DNA of 64,000 nucleotides from Alkalihalobacillus alcalophilus ATCC 27647 = CGMCC 1.3604 (GCF_000292245.2 NZ_ALPT02000012.1:1-64000), one strand, 5' to 3'; positions 15,549 to 25,042 are shown, numbered from the stretch's first letter. Program-made: numbers and translations. Notes: a model not told the origin generated them from the sequence alone.

Positions 15549-16349
15549 TTACATCATTCTTAACCAAATAATCACTATTCCTAAAGCGATACAGCTCAAC
15601 AGACTAATCGTGTCCCGCCAGCTCCAAACAAGCTCTCTTAATTTCGTACGACCTTCGCCTCCCTGATAGCCTCTCGCCTCCATCGCCAAAGCAAGTTCCT
15701 CTGCCCGCTTAAAAGCACTCATAAATAATGGGACTAATAAAGGGATTAATGCTTTAATTCGTTCCTTCCAAGGCCCTGATGTTAAATCAACCCCACGAGC
15801 CATTTGAGCCTTTAATATTTTCTCCGCTTCCTGTAAAAAGGTCGGAATAAACCGAAGCGCGATCGAAATCATTAAAGCAAACTCATGAGCAGGCAATCGA
15901 ACTTTCTTTAACGGCGTTAAAAGCTGTTCTAACCCATCTGTTAGTTGCATCGGACTCGTTGTCAACGTCACGAGAGACGTAATCGCCACAATCGAGATAA
16001 GCCGTACCGCGATAAAGGTTCCTTGGTAAAAACCATTTTCATGCACCGATAAAGCTCCTAACTCTAACCATACAGATCCACCTTTTGTCATAAAAAGATG
16101 GAGGAGAAACGTAAAAGCGACGAGGATAAAAATGGGTTTCAGTCCTCGATAGAGAAAATAAAACGGAATATGCGATAGCCACATTAAAAAAAGAGCAAAA
16201 CCAACAAACAAAAGCATTCCATACCAATTGGACGTCAAAAAAACGAGCAACATCAGCAAAAAGGCCGCAATAATTTTCGTTCGCGGGTCAAGTCGATGTA
16301 AAAAAGACTCTACCGGCACAAACTGACCAATAATGACATGACTAAACAT
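15549..16349 (-). CDS. ecfT: ECF transporter transmembrane protein EcfT
   Basis: This 266-residue membrane protein has several helices in the first 130 residues and two cytoplasmic coupling-helix motifs, QMARGVDL and MEARGYQGG. These Ala-Arg-Gly motifs dock with the two EcfA ATPases. It is the shared scaffold of energy-coupling factor vitamin importers that work with various S components encoded elsewhere. It abuts ecfA2 (one-base overlap at 16349), consistent with a coupled operon ecfA1-ecfA2-ecfT-truA. Confidence 0.95.
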   Translation of the reverse strand: MFSHVIIGQFVPVESFLHRLDPRTKIIAAFLLMLLVFLTSNWYGMLLFVGFALFLMWLSHIPFYFLYRGLKPIFILVAFTFLLHLFMTKGGSVWLELGALSVHENGFYQGTFIAVRLISIVAITSLVTLTTSPMQLTDGLEQLLTPLKKVRLPAHEFALMISIALRFIPTFLQEAEKILKAQMARGVDLTSGPWKERIKALIPLLVPLFMSAFKRAEELALAMEARGYQGGEGRTKLRELVWSWRDTISLLSCIALGIVIIWLRMM

Positions 16350-17218
16350 TAGGGTGACTCCTTTTCACTTAAGTGCCGGTCAATATAAGCGACCACATTA
16401 TCGAGGTCATAATAAAGTTCATCGTCTGTGAGCGAAAATTTTTCTTTGAAAGCATATAAAAATTCGACTTCCTCTGGCAAGGACAAACCGAAACCTCTTA
16501 GCTTATCCACTTGTCGAAAGATTTCATCACGAGTACCAACCATTTCAACTTTTCCTTGATCAAGCACAATAAAATAGTCGGCATAACGGGCGGCGTCTTC
16601 CATTTGATGTGTAATCAATATCGTCGTCGTATCATGTTCCTGATGATAACGCGCGAACAAATCAAGCATCGTCTCGCGCCCTTCTGGATCCAGTCCAGCG
16701 GTTGGCTCATCTAACACCAAAACCTCTGGCAAACTAACAAGGACCCCCGCTATTGCAACACGTCTCATCTGTCCACCACTTAATTGAAAAGGAGAAGACT
16801 CCAACAAACTCTCGTCTAAACCGACTTTCGGTAAAATCTCCATCATTCGTTCCTCTGCCAACTGTTCACTCATGCCAAAGTTTCTCGGTCCAAAACAAAT
16901 GTCTTTTCTCACCGTCTCTTCAAACAACTGATGCTCAGGGTATTGAAAAACCATTCCGACCTTTTGCCGTAGTGACTTATAATCGGTAAACTTTTCACCT
17001 GCTTTTATAACAAATGATCCGACCTGAACCGTGCCTTTAGTTGGTTTTAACAATCCATTTAAATGCTGAATAAAGGTCGATTTCCCTGAGCCTGTATGGC
17101 CAATAACCGCTGTAAAAGAGCCAGAAGGAATTTCGACATTAATCTCCTTTAATGCTTTTTTTTCAAAAGGAGTACCAGCCATATAGAGATGCTCTACTTG
17201 TTCAAGCTTAATGTCCAT
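16349..17218 (-). CDS. ecfA2: ECF transporter ATPase EcfA2
   Basis: This 289-residue ATPase has Walker A GHTGSGKST, Q-loop VFQYPEHQLF, signature LSGGQMRRVAIAG, Walker B VLVLDEPTAGLDP and switch histidine ITHQMED. It pairs with EcfA1 to power the group II ECF importers. The ATG lies inside the end of ecfA1 (25-base overlap), so translation is coupled. Confidence 0.96.
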   Translation of the reverse strand: MDIKLEQVEHLYMAGTPFEKKALKEINVEIPSGSFTAVIGHTGSGKSTFIQHLNGLLKPTKGTVQVGSFVIKAGEKFTDYKSLRQKVGMVFQYPEHQLFEETVRKDICFGPRNFGMSEQLAEERMMEILPKVGLDESLLESSPFQLSGGQMRRVAIAGVLVSLPEVLVLDEPTAGLDPEGRETMLDLFARYHQEHDTTTILITHQMEDAARYADYFIVLDQGKVEMVGTRDEIFRQVDKLRGFGLSLPEEVEFLYAFKEKFSLTDDELYYDLDNVVAYIDRHLSEKESP

Positions 17219-18030
17219 AATGCCTCAATCAACTCCTCTTCGGTTAATACAGGTGGATTCACGCTCCGGTCATAGCTTTGTAATTTTTCCTGAAGAGCGA
17301 CAATAAAGGGAACTCGTAACCCTGCCTTTTGAACAATATTCTTATCTTGAAAAAGAGCAAGAGGGCTTTTGTCAGCAATAATCTTTCCTTTATCAAGCAC
17401 AATCATTCGCTCTGCTTCTGCTGCTTCTTTCATATCATGGGTAATTGAAATAATCGTGATACCTTGTTCGTTTAACATCCGCATAATTTCAAGTACTTCT
17501 TCTCTTCCATTCGGATCAAGCATAGAAGTAGCCTCATCAAAAATAAGGACCTCTGGTTCTAAGGCTAATACACCGCATATCGCCACACGTTGCTTTTGCC
17601 CACCTGAAAGGCGATGTGGTTCCATATCCATTAGTTCATGAACACCTATCAACTTGGCATAATGAGCTATCCTCTTAACCATGATTTCACGTGACAATCC
17701 TTGGTTTTCTAACCCAAATGCTATATCATCTCTTACCGTTGTCGCCACAAATTGATGCTCAGGATTTTGGAAAATCATTCCGACCTTTTGACGGATCACC
17801 CGTAAATCATTAGAATTACTTGTTTGTAAGCCATCAATCAAAATAGCCCCTTCTGTTGGCTGGTTCAGTCCATTCATGAGTCGACCTAGCGTCGATTTAC
17901 CCGAACCATTCCGACCAACAATCGCTACCCATTCTTTCGCTTCAACTGATAAAGACAATTCGTTAATGGCGGTTTCCTCGCTACCATCATATTGATACGT
18001 AACATTGTCAAATAAGATGAGGTGATTCAT
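17194..18030 (-). CDS. ecfA1: ECF transporter ATPase EcfA1
   Basis: This 278-residue ATPase has Walker A GRNGSGKSTLGRL, Q-loop IFQNPEHQF, signature LSGGQKQRVAI, Walker B VLIFDEATSMLDP and H-loop SITHDMKEA. Glu replaced by Ala or similar is not seen; the catalytic Glu follows the Walker B Asp. It is the first gene of the ECF module. A strong terminator separates it from rplQ, so it should have a promoter in 18031-18075. Confidence 0.96.
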   Translation of the reverse strand: MNHLILFDNVTYQYDGSEETAINELSLSVEAKEWVAIVGRNGSGKSTLGRLMNGLNQPTEGAILIDGLQTSNSNDLRVIRQKVGMIFQNPEHQFVATTVRDDIAFGLENQGLSREIMVKRIAHYAKLIGVHELMDMEPHRLSGGQKQRVAICGVLALEPEVLIFDEATSMLDPNGREEVLEIMRMLNEQGITIISITHDMKEAAEAERMIVLDKGKIIADKSPLALFQDKNIVQKAGLRVPFIVALQEKLQSYDRSVNPPVLTEEELIEALWTLSLNK

Positions 18031-18075
18031 CTAAAGTCCACCCCCATGCCTTAAGGCAATAGAATATGTTCGTAT

Positions 18076-18131
18076 AACAAAAAAAGGGCTCCACAGTAAG
18101 AGCAGCAATTGCTCTCATTCTGTCGTGCCCT
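18076..18131 (-). terminator. Strong terminator after rplQ (end of the S10-spc-alpha cluster)
   Basis: On the minus strand AGGGCACGACAG..GAGAGC pairs with GCTCT..CTGTGGAGCCCT around an AATTGC loop and is followed by eight T. It ends the long ribosomal operon before ecfA1. Confidence 0.85.
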
Positions 18132-18171
18132 AATCGTAAACATTTATAGAGAGCCGTCTAACGTAAAAACG

Positions 18172-18534
18172 TTAAACAAGCTCAATAATTACCATTGGAG
18201 CACCGTCTCCACGACGAGGTCCAAGTTTTAAAATACGAGTATATCCACCTTGACGCTCTTCATAACGAGTTGCGATATCAGAGAAAAGCTTTTGGATTGC
18301 ATCTTGACCAGACTCTTCATCTGCAACCTCACGACGAATAAATGCTGCCGCTTGACGACGAGCATGTAAATCGCCACGCTTTCCAAGAGTGATCATTTTC
18401 TCAACGATTGAACGAAGCTCTTTTGCTTTCGCTTCAGTCGTTTCGATACGCTCATTAATAATAAGGTCAGTAGCTAAGTCGCGAAAAAGTGCTTTACGTC
18501 CAGCACTGTCACGGCCTAATTTTGCGTATGCCAT
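18172..18534 (-). CDS. rplQ: 50S ribosomal protein L17
   Basis: This 120-residue protein begins MAYAKLGRDSAGRKALFRDL and carries ERIETTEAKAKELRS and GYTRILKLGPRRGDGAPM. The start at 18534 is used because GGGAGGG lies 8-9 bases upstream; the frame runs open to 18558 without a better site. It is the last gene of the alpha operon, directly after rpoA, and is followed by a strong terminator. Confidence 0.97.
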   Translation of the reverse strand: MAYAKLGRDSAGRKALFRDLATDLIINERIETTEAKAKELRSIVEKMITLGKRGDLHARRQAAAFIRREVADEESGQDAIQKLFSDIATRYEERQGGYTRILKLGPRRGDGAPMVIIELV

Positions 18535-18623
18535 AGTTCGTTTCCCTCCCTTAATCAATACTTTCCCCTAAAAGGGAACAAGTATAAAAATCAATTCATG
18601 ATGTAAATCATAGCTGCCTAAAC

Positions 18624-19568
18624 TTAATCTTCTTTACGAAGACCAAGACCTAGTTCACCAAGCTTCTCTTGAACTTCTTCTAAAGATTTACGTCCAAGAT
18701 TACGTACTTTCATCATGTCTTCTTCTGTTTTTTGTGTAAGCTCTTGTACTGTGTTAATACCAGCACGTTTTAAACAGTTATAAGAACGAACAGATAAATC
18801 AAGCTCTTCAATTGTCATTTCAAGAACTTTTTCTTTCTGATCTTCTTCTTTTTCGACCATGATTTCCGCATTTTGTGCTTGATCCGTTAAACCGACGAAG
18901 ATGTTAAGGTGTTCTGTTAAAATTTTCGCACCTAAAGAAACTGCTTCTTCAGGTCGAATACTTCCATCAGTCCACACATCAAGAGTAAGTTTGTCATAAT
19001 TCGTCACTTGACCGACACGAGTATTTTCTACTTGGTAATTTACACGTGATACTGGTGTGTAAATCGAGTCGATCGGAAGAACACCAATTGGTTGATCTTC
19101 ATTTTTATTTCCTACAGCCAAGACATAACCACGGCCACGTTTGGCTGTTAAACGCATGCGAAGGTTTGCACCTTTTGCTAAGGTAGCAATATATAAGTCA
19201 GGGTTCAACACTTCGATATCACTATCATGTGTTAAATCTCCTGCTCTTACTTCGCCTTCACCTTGTACATCAATCTCCAAAGTCTTTTCTTCATCTGAAT
19301 ATATCTTCAGTGCTAGCTTCTTCAGGTTAAGGATGATTGTTGTTACGTCCTCTACAACCCCTTCGATTGTAGAAAACTCATGTAAAACCCCATCAATTTG
19401 TACTGAAGTAATCGCCGCACCTGGTAGTGATGATAGAAGAATACGACGTAAGGAGTTTCCTAGAGTTGTACCATACCCACGTTCTAGCGGTTCTACTACA
19501 AACTTTCCGTACTTTGCGTCTTCACTAACTTCAACCGTTTCAATAATTGGCTTTTCGATTTCAATCAT
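18624..19568 (-). CDS. rpoA: RNA polymerase alpha subunit
   Basis: This 314-residue protein has the N-terminal assembly domain with RGYGTTLGNSLRRILLSSLPG (residues 30-50) and the C-terminal DNA- and activator-binding domain from about 250. The C-terminal part includes LDLSVRSYNCLKRAGI and NLGRKSLEEVQEKL. It forms the polymerase dimer that nucleates beta and beta-prime. It sits between rpsK and rplQ. The 168-base gap to rpsK holds GC-rich short inverted repeats (AACCGG elements near 19619-19655) but no gene. Confidence 0.98.
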   Translation of the reverse strand: MIEIEKPIIETVEVSEDAKYGKFVVEPLERGYGTTLGNSLRRILLSSLPGAAITSVQIDGVLHEFSTIEGVVEDVTTIILNLKKLALKIYSDEEKTLEIDVQGEGEVRAGDLTHDSDIEVLNPDLYIATLAKGANLRMRLTAKRGRGYVLAVGNKNEDQPIGVLPIDSIYTPVSRVNYQVENTRVGQVTNYDKLTLDVWTDGSIRPEEAVSLGAKILTEHLNIFVGLTDQAQNAEIMVEKEEDQKEKVLEMTIEELDLSVRSYNCLKRAGINTVQELTQKTEEDMMKVRNLGRKSLEEVQEKLGELGLGLRKED

Positions 19569-19736
19569 TAAACAAACCCTCCTTCAAAACGTCGAACTCC
19601 GGTAGACTGTTAGGAAAGCCTAACCGGACATCCCATTAGGCAGTTCCCAACCGTTTCACCTTAATTGCCAACTGGATTTTTTTCCGTCTTATCCATTATT
19701 GACACATTCAGGAAATCTATACAATGATTGATTCCG

Positions 19737-20129
19737 TTACACTCTACGACGTTTTGGCGGACGGCAGCCGTTATGTGGAACTGGAGTCACATCTTTGATC
19801 ATGTTGACTTCTAGTCCGACAGCTTGTAATGAACGAATTGCAGCTTCACGACCCGCGCCAGGACCTTTTACAGATACTTCGATTGTTTTCATGCCGTTTT
19901 CCATTGCTGTTTTTGCCGCAGCTTCTGCTGCCATTTGAGCAGCAAATGGAGTTGACTTACGAGAACCTTTGAAGCCTAATGCTCCAGCACTTGCCCATGA
20001 AATTGCATTACCGTGCATATCAGTAATCGTCACGATAGTGTTGTTGAATGTTGAACGAATATGTGCAACACCCGATTCAACATTTTTACGTTGACGACGC
20101 TTTGGACGAGTATTCGTTTTCTTAGCCAT
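19737..20129 (-). CDS. rpsK: 30S ribosomal protein S11
   Basis: This 130-residue platform protein contains VAHIRSTFNNTIVTITDMHG and GFKGSRKSTPFAAQMAAE. The tail DVTPVPHNGCRPPKRRRV is the fully conserved C-terminus. It is placed between rpsM and rpoA with a good ribosome site. Confidence 0.98.
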   Translation of the reverse strand: MAKKTNTRPKRRQRKNVESGVAHIRSTFNNTIVTITDMHGNAISWASAGALGFKGSRKSTPFAAQMAAEAAAKTAMENGMKTIEVSVKGPGAGREAAIRSLQAVGLEVNMIKDVTPVPHNGCRPPKRRRV

Positions 20130-20150
20130 TGCTTATACGACCTCCCTTAC

Positions 20151-20516
20151 TTATTTCTTCTTATTCGCTACAGTACGACGAGGACCTTTACGCGTACGTG
20201 CATTGTTTTTAGAATTTTGACCACGAACTGGTAAACTACGACGGTGGCGGATACCACGATACGAACCAATTTCAATTAGACGTTTAATGTTAAGAGAAAC
20301 TTCACGACGAAGGTCTCCTTCTACTGTGTGTGCTTCCACAGCTTCACGAATGCGACCTAACTCTTCTTCTGTTAAATCACGAACGCGTGTATTTTCTGAT
20401 ACACCAGCTTGTGCAAGAATTTCTGTTGATTTAGCTTTTCCAATTCCGAAGACATACGTTAGTGCAATGACTACACGTTTGTCACGAGGAATATCAACAC
20501 CAGCAATACGTGCCAT
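20151..20516 (-). CDS. rpsM: 30S ribosomal protein S13
   Basis: This 121-residue head protein begins MARIAGVDIPRDKRVVIAL. It has the helix-two-turn-helix YVFGIGKAKSTEIL and the RNA-binding motif RRSLPVRGQNSKNNART. It sits first after rpmJ in the alpha part of the cluster. Confidence 0.98.
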   Translation of the reverse strand: MARIAGVDIPRDKRVVIALTYVFGIGKAKSTEILAQAGVSENTRVRDLTEEELGRIREAVEAHTVEGDLRREVSLNIKRLIEIGSYRGIRHRRSLPVRGQNSKNNARTRKGPRRTVANKKK

Positions 20517-20535
20517 TAATTAGCACCTCCTTATA

Positions 20536-20649
20536 TTAACCTTGCTTTTGTTTATGTTTCGGGTTTTCACAAATAACCATAACCGTCCCTTTACGACGGA
20601 TGACTTTGCACTTTTCACAAATCGGCTTGACAGATGGTCTAACCTTCAT
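20536..20649 (-). CDS. rpmJ: 50S ribosomal protein L36
   Basis: This 37-residue protein reads MKVRPSVKPICEKCK onward. It keeps the zinc ligands C11, C14, C27 and H32 (C-E-K-C and CENPKH), so it is the zinc-binding form. It was found by translating the gap between infA and rpsM, and has GGAGGT upstream of ATG 20649. Confidence 0.96.
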   Translation of the reverse strand: MKVRPSVKPICEKCKVIRRKGTVMVICENPKHKQKQG

Positions 20650-20750
20650 TTTTGTTACCTCCTTATGGTACGGAGTGCATGAGATTTAAATTGACTTAAA
20701 CAGATCGAATTCAAAAACGAACAACGTTTTTTGTTAACGATGAACGCTAT

Positions 20751-20969
20751 TTATTTATAACGATAAGTAATTCGTCCACGAGTTAAATCATAAGGTGAAA
20801 GTTCAACAGTCACTTTATCTCCAGGTAAAATTCGAATAAAGTGCATTCTAATTTTTCCCGATACGTGTGCTAAAACTTTATGTCCATTTTCTAACTCTAC
20901 ACGAAACATTGCATTAGGAAGTGGTTCAATTACTGTACCTTCAACTTCAATTACATCTTCTTTCGCCAT
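20751..20969 (-). CDS. infA: Translation initiation factor IF-1
   Basis: This 72-residue single OB-fold protein begins AKEDVIEVEGTVIEPLPN and ends LSPYDLTRGRITYRYK. It occupies the A site during 30S initiation. It lies between map and rpmJ, the usual Bacillus order, about 100 bases from each. A small KOW-type ORF that follows map in B. subtilis was not found here. Confidence 0.98.
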   Translation of the reverse strand: MAKEDVIEVEGTVIEPLPNAMFRVELENGHKVLAHVSGKIRMHFIRILPGDKVTVELSPYDLTRGRITYRYK

Positions 20970-21078
20970 AGGTATTCACGCTCCTTCCTTCAGTAAATCT
21001 TGTCTATACAAAAAGTTGCTCACCTATATGCACCTTTTAATTAGTCACATGTTCATCACTTCAAAGCTATCGAAACCT

Positions 21079-21828
21079 TTAATCAGCTTTTGTTAAAATC
21101 TCAAAGCCTGAATCAGTAATCGCAATAGTGTGCTCAAAGTGGGCACAATTCTTTTTGTCAACTGTCTCAACCGTCCAGTTGTCTGCAAGAGTCCGCACAT
21201 AACGCGAACCAGCATTCACCATCGGTTCAATCGCTAAAACCATTCCTGGTTTTAAACGTGGCCCTTTACCAGGCGGACCGTAATGAGGGATCTGTGGATC
21301 CTCATGTAAGTCTTGCCCAACGCCATGTCCAACATACTCACGCACAATCGAAAAACCAAAAGGCTCTACATATGACTGAATCGCATGAGATATATCTGAT
21401 AGCCGACCACCAGGCTGTGCCTGTTCTAGACCTTTGAAAAGGGAAGCTTCCGTGACTTCAAGCAATTTCTTGTCGTCCTCACTAATATCCCCTACTGCAT
21501 ATGTCCAAGCAGAATCACCATGATATCCGTTGAAATATGCCCCGATGTCAATACTGATGATGTCGCCATCCTTCAGCACGCGATTCCCTGGAATACCATG
21601 TACTAACTCTTCATTTACTGAAGCACAGATACTACCTTTGAATCCATTATAGCCTTTGAAAGAAGGTGTTGCACCGTGGGAACGAATAAACTCTTCAGCT
21701 ATTTTGTCTAGTTTAATTGTTGTTACACCAGGCTTGATATATTCTTGTAACGCTTGATGTGTAAGAGCAACAATCGAACCGGCTTCACGCATTATCTCAA
21801 GCTCTCGCTCGGTTTTACAAATGATCAT
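21079..21828 (-). CDS. map: Methionine aminopeptidase, type I
   Basis: This 249-residue enzyme removes initiator methionine from nascent proteins. The metal ligands are visible as Asp in SIDIGAYFNGYHGDSAWT, His in EYVGHGVGQDLHEDP, and Glu in AIEPM and FEHTIAI. Its ATG overlaps the adk stop (ATGA), so the two are translationally coupled. Confidence 0.97.
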   Translation of the reverse strand: MIICKTERELEIMREAGSIVALTHQALQEYIKPGVTTIKLDKIAEEFIRSHGATPSFKGYNGFKGSICASVNEELVHGIPGNRVLKDGDIISIDIGAYFNGYHGDSAWTYAVGDISEDDKKLLEVTEASLFKGLEQAQPGGRLSDISHAIQSYVEPFGFSIVREYVGHGVGQDLHEDPQIPHYGPPGKGPRLKPGMVLAIEPMVNAGSRYVRTLADNWTVETVDKKNCAHFEHTIAITDSGFEILTKAD

Positions 21829-22478
21829 GCATGAATCCCTCTTAATAATTGATCAATATCATTAAAAACAACATTAATGTCTTGGTCACCTTTAATACTT
21901 TCAAGATAACCTTTCGCCGAATAAAAATCGATAAGAGGTTGTGCTTGTTGCTGATTCACTTCAAGACGTTTCTTAACCGTTTCTGGTTTGTCATCGTCAC
22001 GTTGAATTAATTCACTACCATCTAGGTCACATACACCTTCCACTTTAGGTGGATTGAAAATCACGTGATACGTTTTTCCAGATGTAGGTGATACCCGTCG
22101 ACCTGTTAATCGATCCATCAACAGCTGCTCCGGTACATCAACATTTAAAACATAATCAATCTTACGTCCCATTGATGACAGAATATCTTCTAGTGCTTCT
22201 GCTTGTGCAACAGTACGAGGAAAACCATCAAGTAAGAAGCCATCTTTACAATCGTCTTCATTAAGACGTTCGCGTACAATACCGATAGTTACTTCATCAG
22301 GAACTAACTCACCCGCATCGATAAAAGATTTTGCTTTAATGCCTAATTCTGTTTGTCCTTTAATGGCCGCACGAAACATATCACCAGTTGAAATGTGAGG
22401 AATTTGATATTTTTCTACAATTCTCTCAGCTTGAGTTCCCTTACCAGCGCCTGGTAAACCCATTAAAATAAGATTCAC
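21825..22478 (-). CDS. adk: Adenylate kinase, LID lacking part of the zinc site
   Basis: This 217-residue enzyme catalyses AMP + ATP to 2 ADP. P-loop GLPGAGKGT is at residue 7, with GFPRT near 85. The start is GTG 22478 with GGAGGG 7 bases upstream, giving the standard family length. In the LID domain, Bacillus enzymes usually bind zinc with Cys-x2-Cys and later Cys-x2-Asp. Here the first pair is replaced (RRVSPTSGKTYH), while the later C-D-L-D remains, so zinc is probably not held in the usual way. It lies between secY and map. Confidence 0.96.
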   Translation of the reverse strand: MNLILMGLPGAGKGTQAERIVEKYQIPHISTGDMFRAAIKGQTELGIKAKSFIDAGELVPDEVTIGIVRERLNEDDCKDGFLLDGFPRTVAQAEALEDILSSMGRKIDYVLNVDVPEQLLMDRLTGRRVSPTSGKTYHVIFNPPKVEGVCDLDGSELIQRDDDKPETVKKRLEVNQQQAQPLIDFYSAKGYLESIKGDQDINVVFNDIDQLLRGIHA

Positions 22479-22552
22479 TAATATCCCTCCAATATCCATT
22501 ATAACAACTAAGAGAAACAGGACGAGAAAGCTTTCTTACCCTGCTCCCCTTT

Positions 22553-23845
22553 TTACTTAATAAACCCTTTATATGAACGTTTAATTAATTGACTTTCAAT
22601 ACGTTTCATCGTATCTAATGCTACACCAACTACGATTAATAATCCAGTTCCACCAATTTGAATTGCTTGTGGCAATCCGAGTAACTTTGTGAAAAAGACC
22701 GGAAGAATTGCTACAACCGCTAAGAAGATTGCGCCAACAAACGTTAAACGATATAAAATGCGCGTTAAGTAAGTTTGTGTTGATTTTCCTGGACGAATGC
22801 CTGGGATATAGCCACCTTGTTTTTTAAGGTTTTCAGCCATCTGCTCAGGATTAACTTGAACAAATGTATAGAAATACGTAAACCCAATTATTAATGCCGC
22901 ATAAACAATCATCCCAACAGGGTTAGTATAATCGAAATACGTAATAATCCAGTTTGAAACAGCATTATCTCTACCGAAAAATCCTGCAACGACTGGTGGG
23001 AACATAAACAACGATAAAGCAAAGATAACCGGAATTACCCCTGCAGCATTTACTTTAATCGGTAAATGTGTTGATTGTCCTCCAACCGGGCTACGACCAG
23101 CTAGACGCTTTGCATACTGAACTGGAATTTTTCTTAATGCTTGCTGTATAAATATTACCCCAACTGTAATTGCTAAAATCGCAAGCAATAATAACAAAAC
23201 AGTTACAATGCTTAGGAATAATTGGTCACCTGCATTTTCAATTTGAAGTGCGTAAATCTGGTTAACCGCATTAGGAATCCCAGCAGCAATACCAGCAAAA
23301 ATTAAGATAGAAATACCATTTCCGACACCATACGCAGTAATTTGTTCACCTAACCACATAAGGAATGCCGTACCAGCAGTTAAAACGAGAGCTATAAATA
23401 TATACATTGGAATTGAAGGATTAGGAATTAATCCTGGAAACATAGCATTAAACCCAACCGACATTCCTAACGCTTGAATGAATCCTAAAACGATCGTTCC
23501 ATATCGAGTAAACTGAGTTAACTTACGTCGTCCAGCTTCTCCTTGTTTTGCCCACTCTGCAAATTTAGGAACTACATCCATTTGTAACAACTGCACAACG
23601 ATTGAAGCAGTGATATAAGGCATAATTCCCATTGCAAAAATTGAAAAGTTCCCTAATGCTCCACCGCCAAACGTGTTGAGAAAACCAAAAGCATTAGCTT
23701 GGTCTACAAAGTTTAGTACATCACTATTAGATCCTGGTATAGGAATAAAACTCCCAATCCTAAATACAATGAGCATAAGAAGGGTGAATACGACCTTACG
23801 ACGGATATCACCCACCCTAATGATGTTGGAGATCGTTTGGAACAT
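22553..23845 (-). CDS. secY: Preprotein translocase subunit SecY
   Basis: This 430-residue membrane protein has ten membrane helices and forms the protein-conducting channel with SecE (50013-50204). The plug region GGGALGNFSIFAMGIMPYI and the cytoplasmic loop RPGKSTQTYL are present. It is encoded between rplO and adk in the spc operon, with the ATG touching the rplO stop (one-base overlap). Confidence 0.98.
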   Translation of the reverse strand: MFQTISNIIRVGDIRRKVVFTLLMLIVFRIGSFIPIPGSNSDVLNFVDQANAFGFLNTFGGGALGNFSIFAMGIMPYITASIVVQLLQMDVVPKFAEWAKQGEAGRRKLTQFTRYGTIVLGFIQALGMSVGFNAMFPGLIPNPSIPMYIFIALVLTAGTAFLMWLGEQITAYGVGNGISILIFAGIAAGIPNAVNQIYALQIENAGDQLFLSIVTVLLLLLAILAITVGVIFIQQALRKIPVQYAKRLAGRSPVGGQSTHLPIKVNAAGVIPVIFALSLFMFPPVVAGFFGRDNAVSNWIITYFDYTNPVGMIVYAALIIGFTYFYTFVQVNPEQMAENLKKQGGYIPGIRPGKSTQTYLTRILYRLTFVGAIFLAVVAILPVFFTKLLGLPQAIQIGGTGLLIVVGVALDTMKRIESQLIKRSYKGFIK

Positions 23846-24285
23846 TAAATCACCTCTGTTTTTCCGCCAGCAGCTTCGATTGCTGCTACAGCTGAGGCCG
23901 AGAACTTGTTGGCTTTAACCGTTAAGTTCTTTTCAATTTTACCGTTACCCAAAATCTTAATACCGTATTTAACGTTTTTCACAGTACCAGACTCAATTAG
24001 TAATTCAGGTGTTACTTCAGTACCTTCCTCAAAACGATTAAGAGTATCTAAATTAACAACCGTAAATTCCTTACGAGTTGGATTAGTAAAACCACGTTTT
24101 GGTAAACGACGGTATAGAGGATTTTGACCACCTTCAAAACCTGGACGTACACCGCCACCAGAGCGTGAATTTTGACCTTTGTGTCCTCTACCTGATGTTT
24201 TTCCGTTTCCAGAACCGATACCACGACCAACGCGGTTACGGACTTTACGTGATCCTTCTGCAGGTTTTAACTCATGAAGTTTCAT
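23845..24285 (-). CDS. rplO: 50S ribosomal protein L15
   Basis: This 146-residue protein starts MKLHELKPAEGSRKVRNRVG and has the Gly-rich GRGHKGQNSRSGGGVRPGFE tract that threads into 23S rRNA. It overlaps secY by one base, as usual in this operon. Confidence 0.98.
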   Translation of the reverse strand: MKLHELKPAEGSRKVRNRVGRGIGSGNGKTSGRGHKGQNSRSGGGVRPGFEGGQNPLYRRLPKRGFTNPTRKEFTVVNLDTLNRFEEGTEVTPELLIESGTVKNVKYGIKILGNGKIEKNLTVKANKFSASAVAAIEAAGGKTEVI

Positions 24286-24318
24286 GTCGACACCTCCTCA
24301 TTAATAAGAATAATGATA

Positions 24319-24507
24319 TTATGCTTCGATCTCTGTTACTGTTAAAAGGTGTGAAACCTTATTTACCATACCGCGAATCGCTGCGTTATCTTCTTGAACT
24401 ACTGTTTGATGCATTTTACGTAACCCAAGTGTGTTAACTGTAACGCGTTGGTCTTTCGGACGACCGATAAGACTACGAGTGAGGGTAATTTCTAATTTCT
24501 TAGCCAT
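24319..24507 (-). CDS. rpmD: 50S ribosomal protein L30
   Basis: This 62-residue protein has the L30 signatures LTRSLIGRPKDQRVTV, LGLRKMHQTV and NAAIRGMVNKV. It lies 13 bases from rpsE and 33 from rplO. Confidence 0.97.
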   Translation of the reverse strand: MAKKLEITLTRSLIGRPKDQRVTVNTLGLRKMHQTVVQEDNAAIRGMVNKVSHLLTVTEIEA

Positions 24508-24520
24508 TTATTGTCCCTCC

Positions 24521-25021
24521 TTATCCTAACAGTTCTTCTACTGATTTACCGCGAAGTTTTGCAACTTCTTCAGCACGCTTAAGGCTTGATAATCCTTGCA
24601 TAGTAGCACGTACCATGTTAATAGGATTATTTGAACCAAGTGATTTAGAAAGAATGTCACCTACACCTGCAAGGTCAAGAACCGCACGTACAGGTCCACC
24701 CGCAATAACTCCAGTACCCTCTGAAGCTGGTTTTAATAATACACGACCTGCTCCAAAATGTCCTGTTACTAAATGTGGAATTGTTGTACCAACAACTGGT
24801 ACTTCAATGAGGTTTTTCTTCGCATCTTCTACCGCTTTACGGATAGCTTCAGGAACTTCCTGAGCTTTACCCATACCGAAACCGACATGACCGTTTTTAT
24901 CGCCAACTACTACCAATGCAGCAAAGCGGAAACGACGTCCACCTTTAACAACCTTTGCTACACGATTGACAGCTACTACTTTTTCTTCAAGTTCCAACGT
25001 ATTAGGGTCAATACGACGCAT
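24521..25021 (-). CDS. rpsE: 30S ribosomal protein S5
   Basis: This 166-residue protein has the N-terminal double-stranded-RNA-binding-like domain (VVKGGRRFRFAALVVVGDKN) and the C-terminal domain with GGPVRAVLDLAGVGDILSKS. The loop around residues 20-30 linked to spectinomycin resistance (VVKGGRRF) has the wild-type form. Confidence 0.98.
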   Translation of the reverse strand: MRRIDPNTLELEEKVVAVNRVAKVVKGGRRFRFAALVVVGDKNGHVGFGMGKAQEVPEAIRKAVEDAKKNLIEVPVVGTTIPHLVTGHFGAGRVLLKPASEGTGVIAGGPVRAVLDLAGVGDILSKSLGSNNPINMVRATMQGLSSLKRAEEVAKLRGKSVEELLG

Positions 25022-25042
25022 TCGTTTTCCCTCCTTTTTTGT

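Noticed and set aside
19141..19605. 154-codon plus-strand frame opposite rpoA
   Set aside because: Antisense shadow of rpoA, which is fully supported by motifs.
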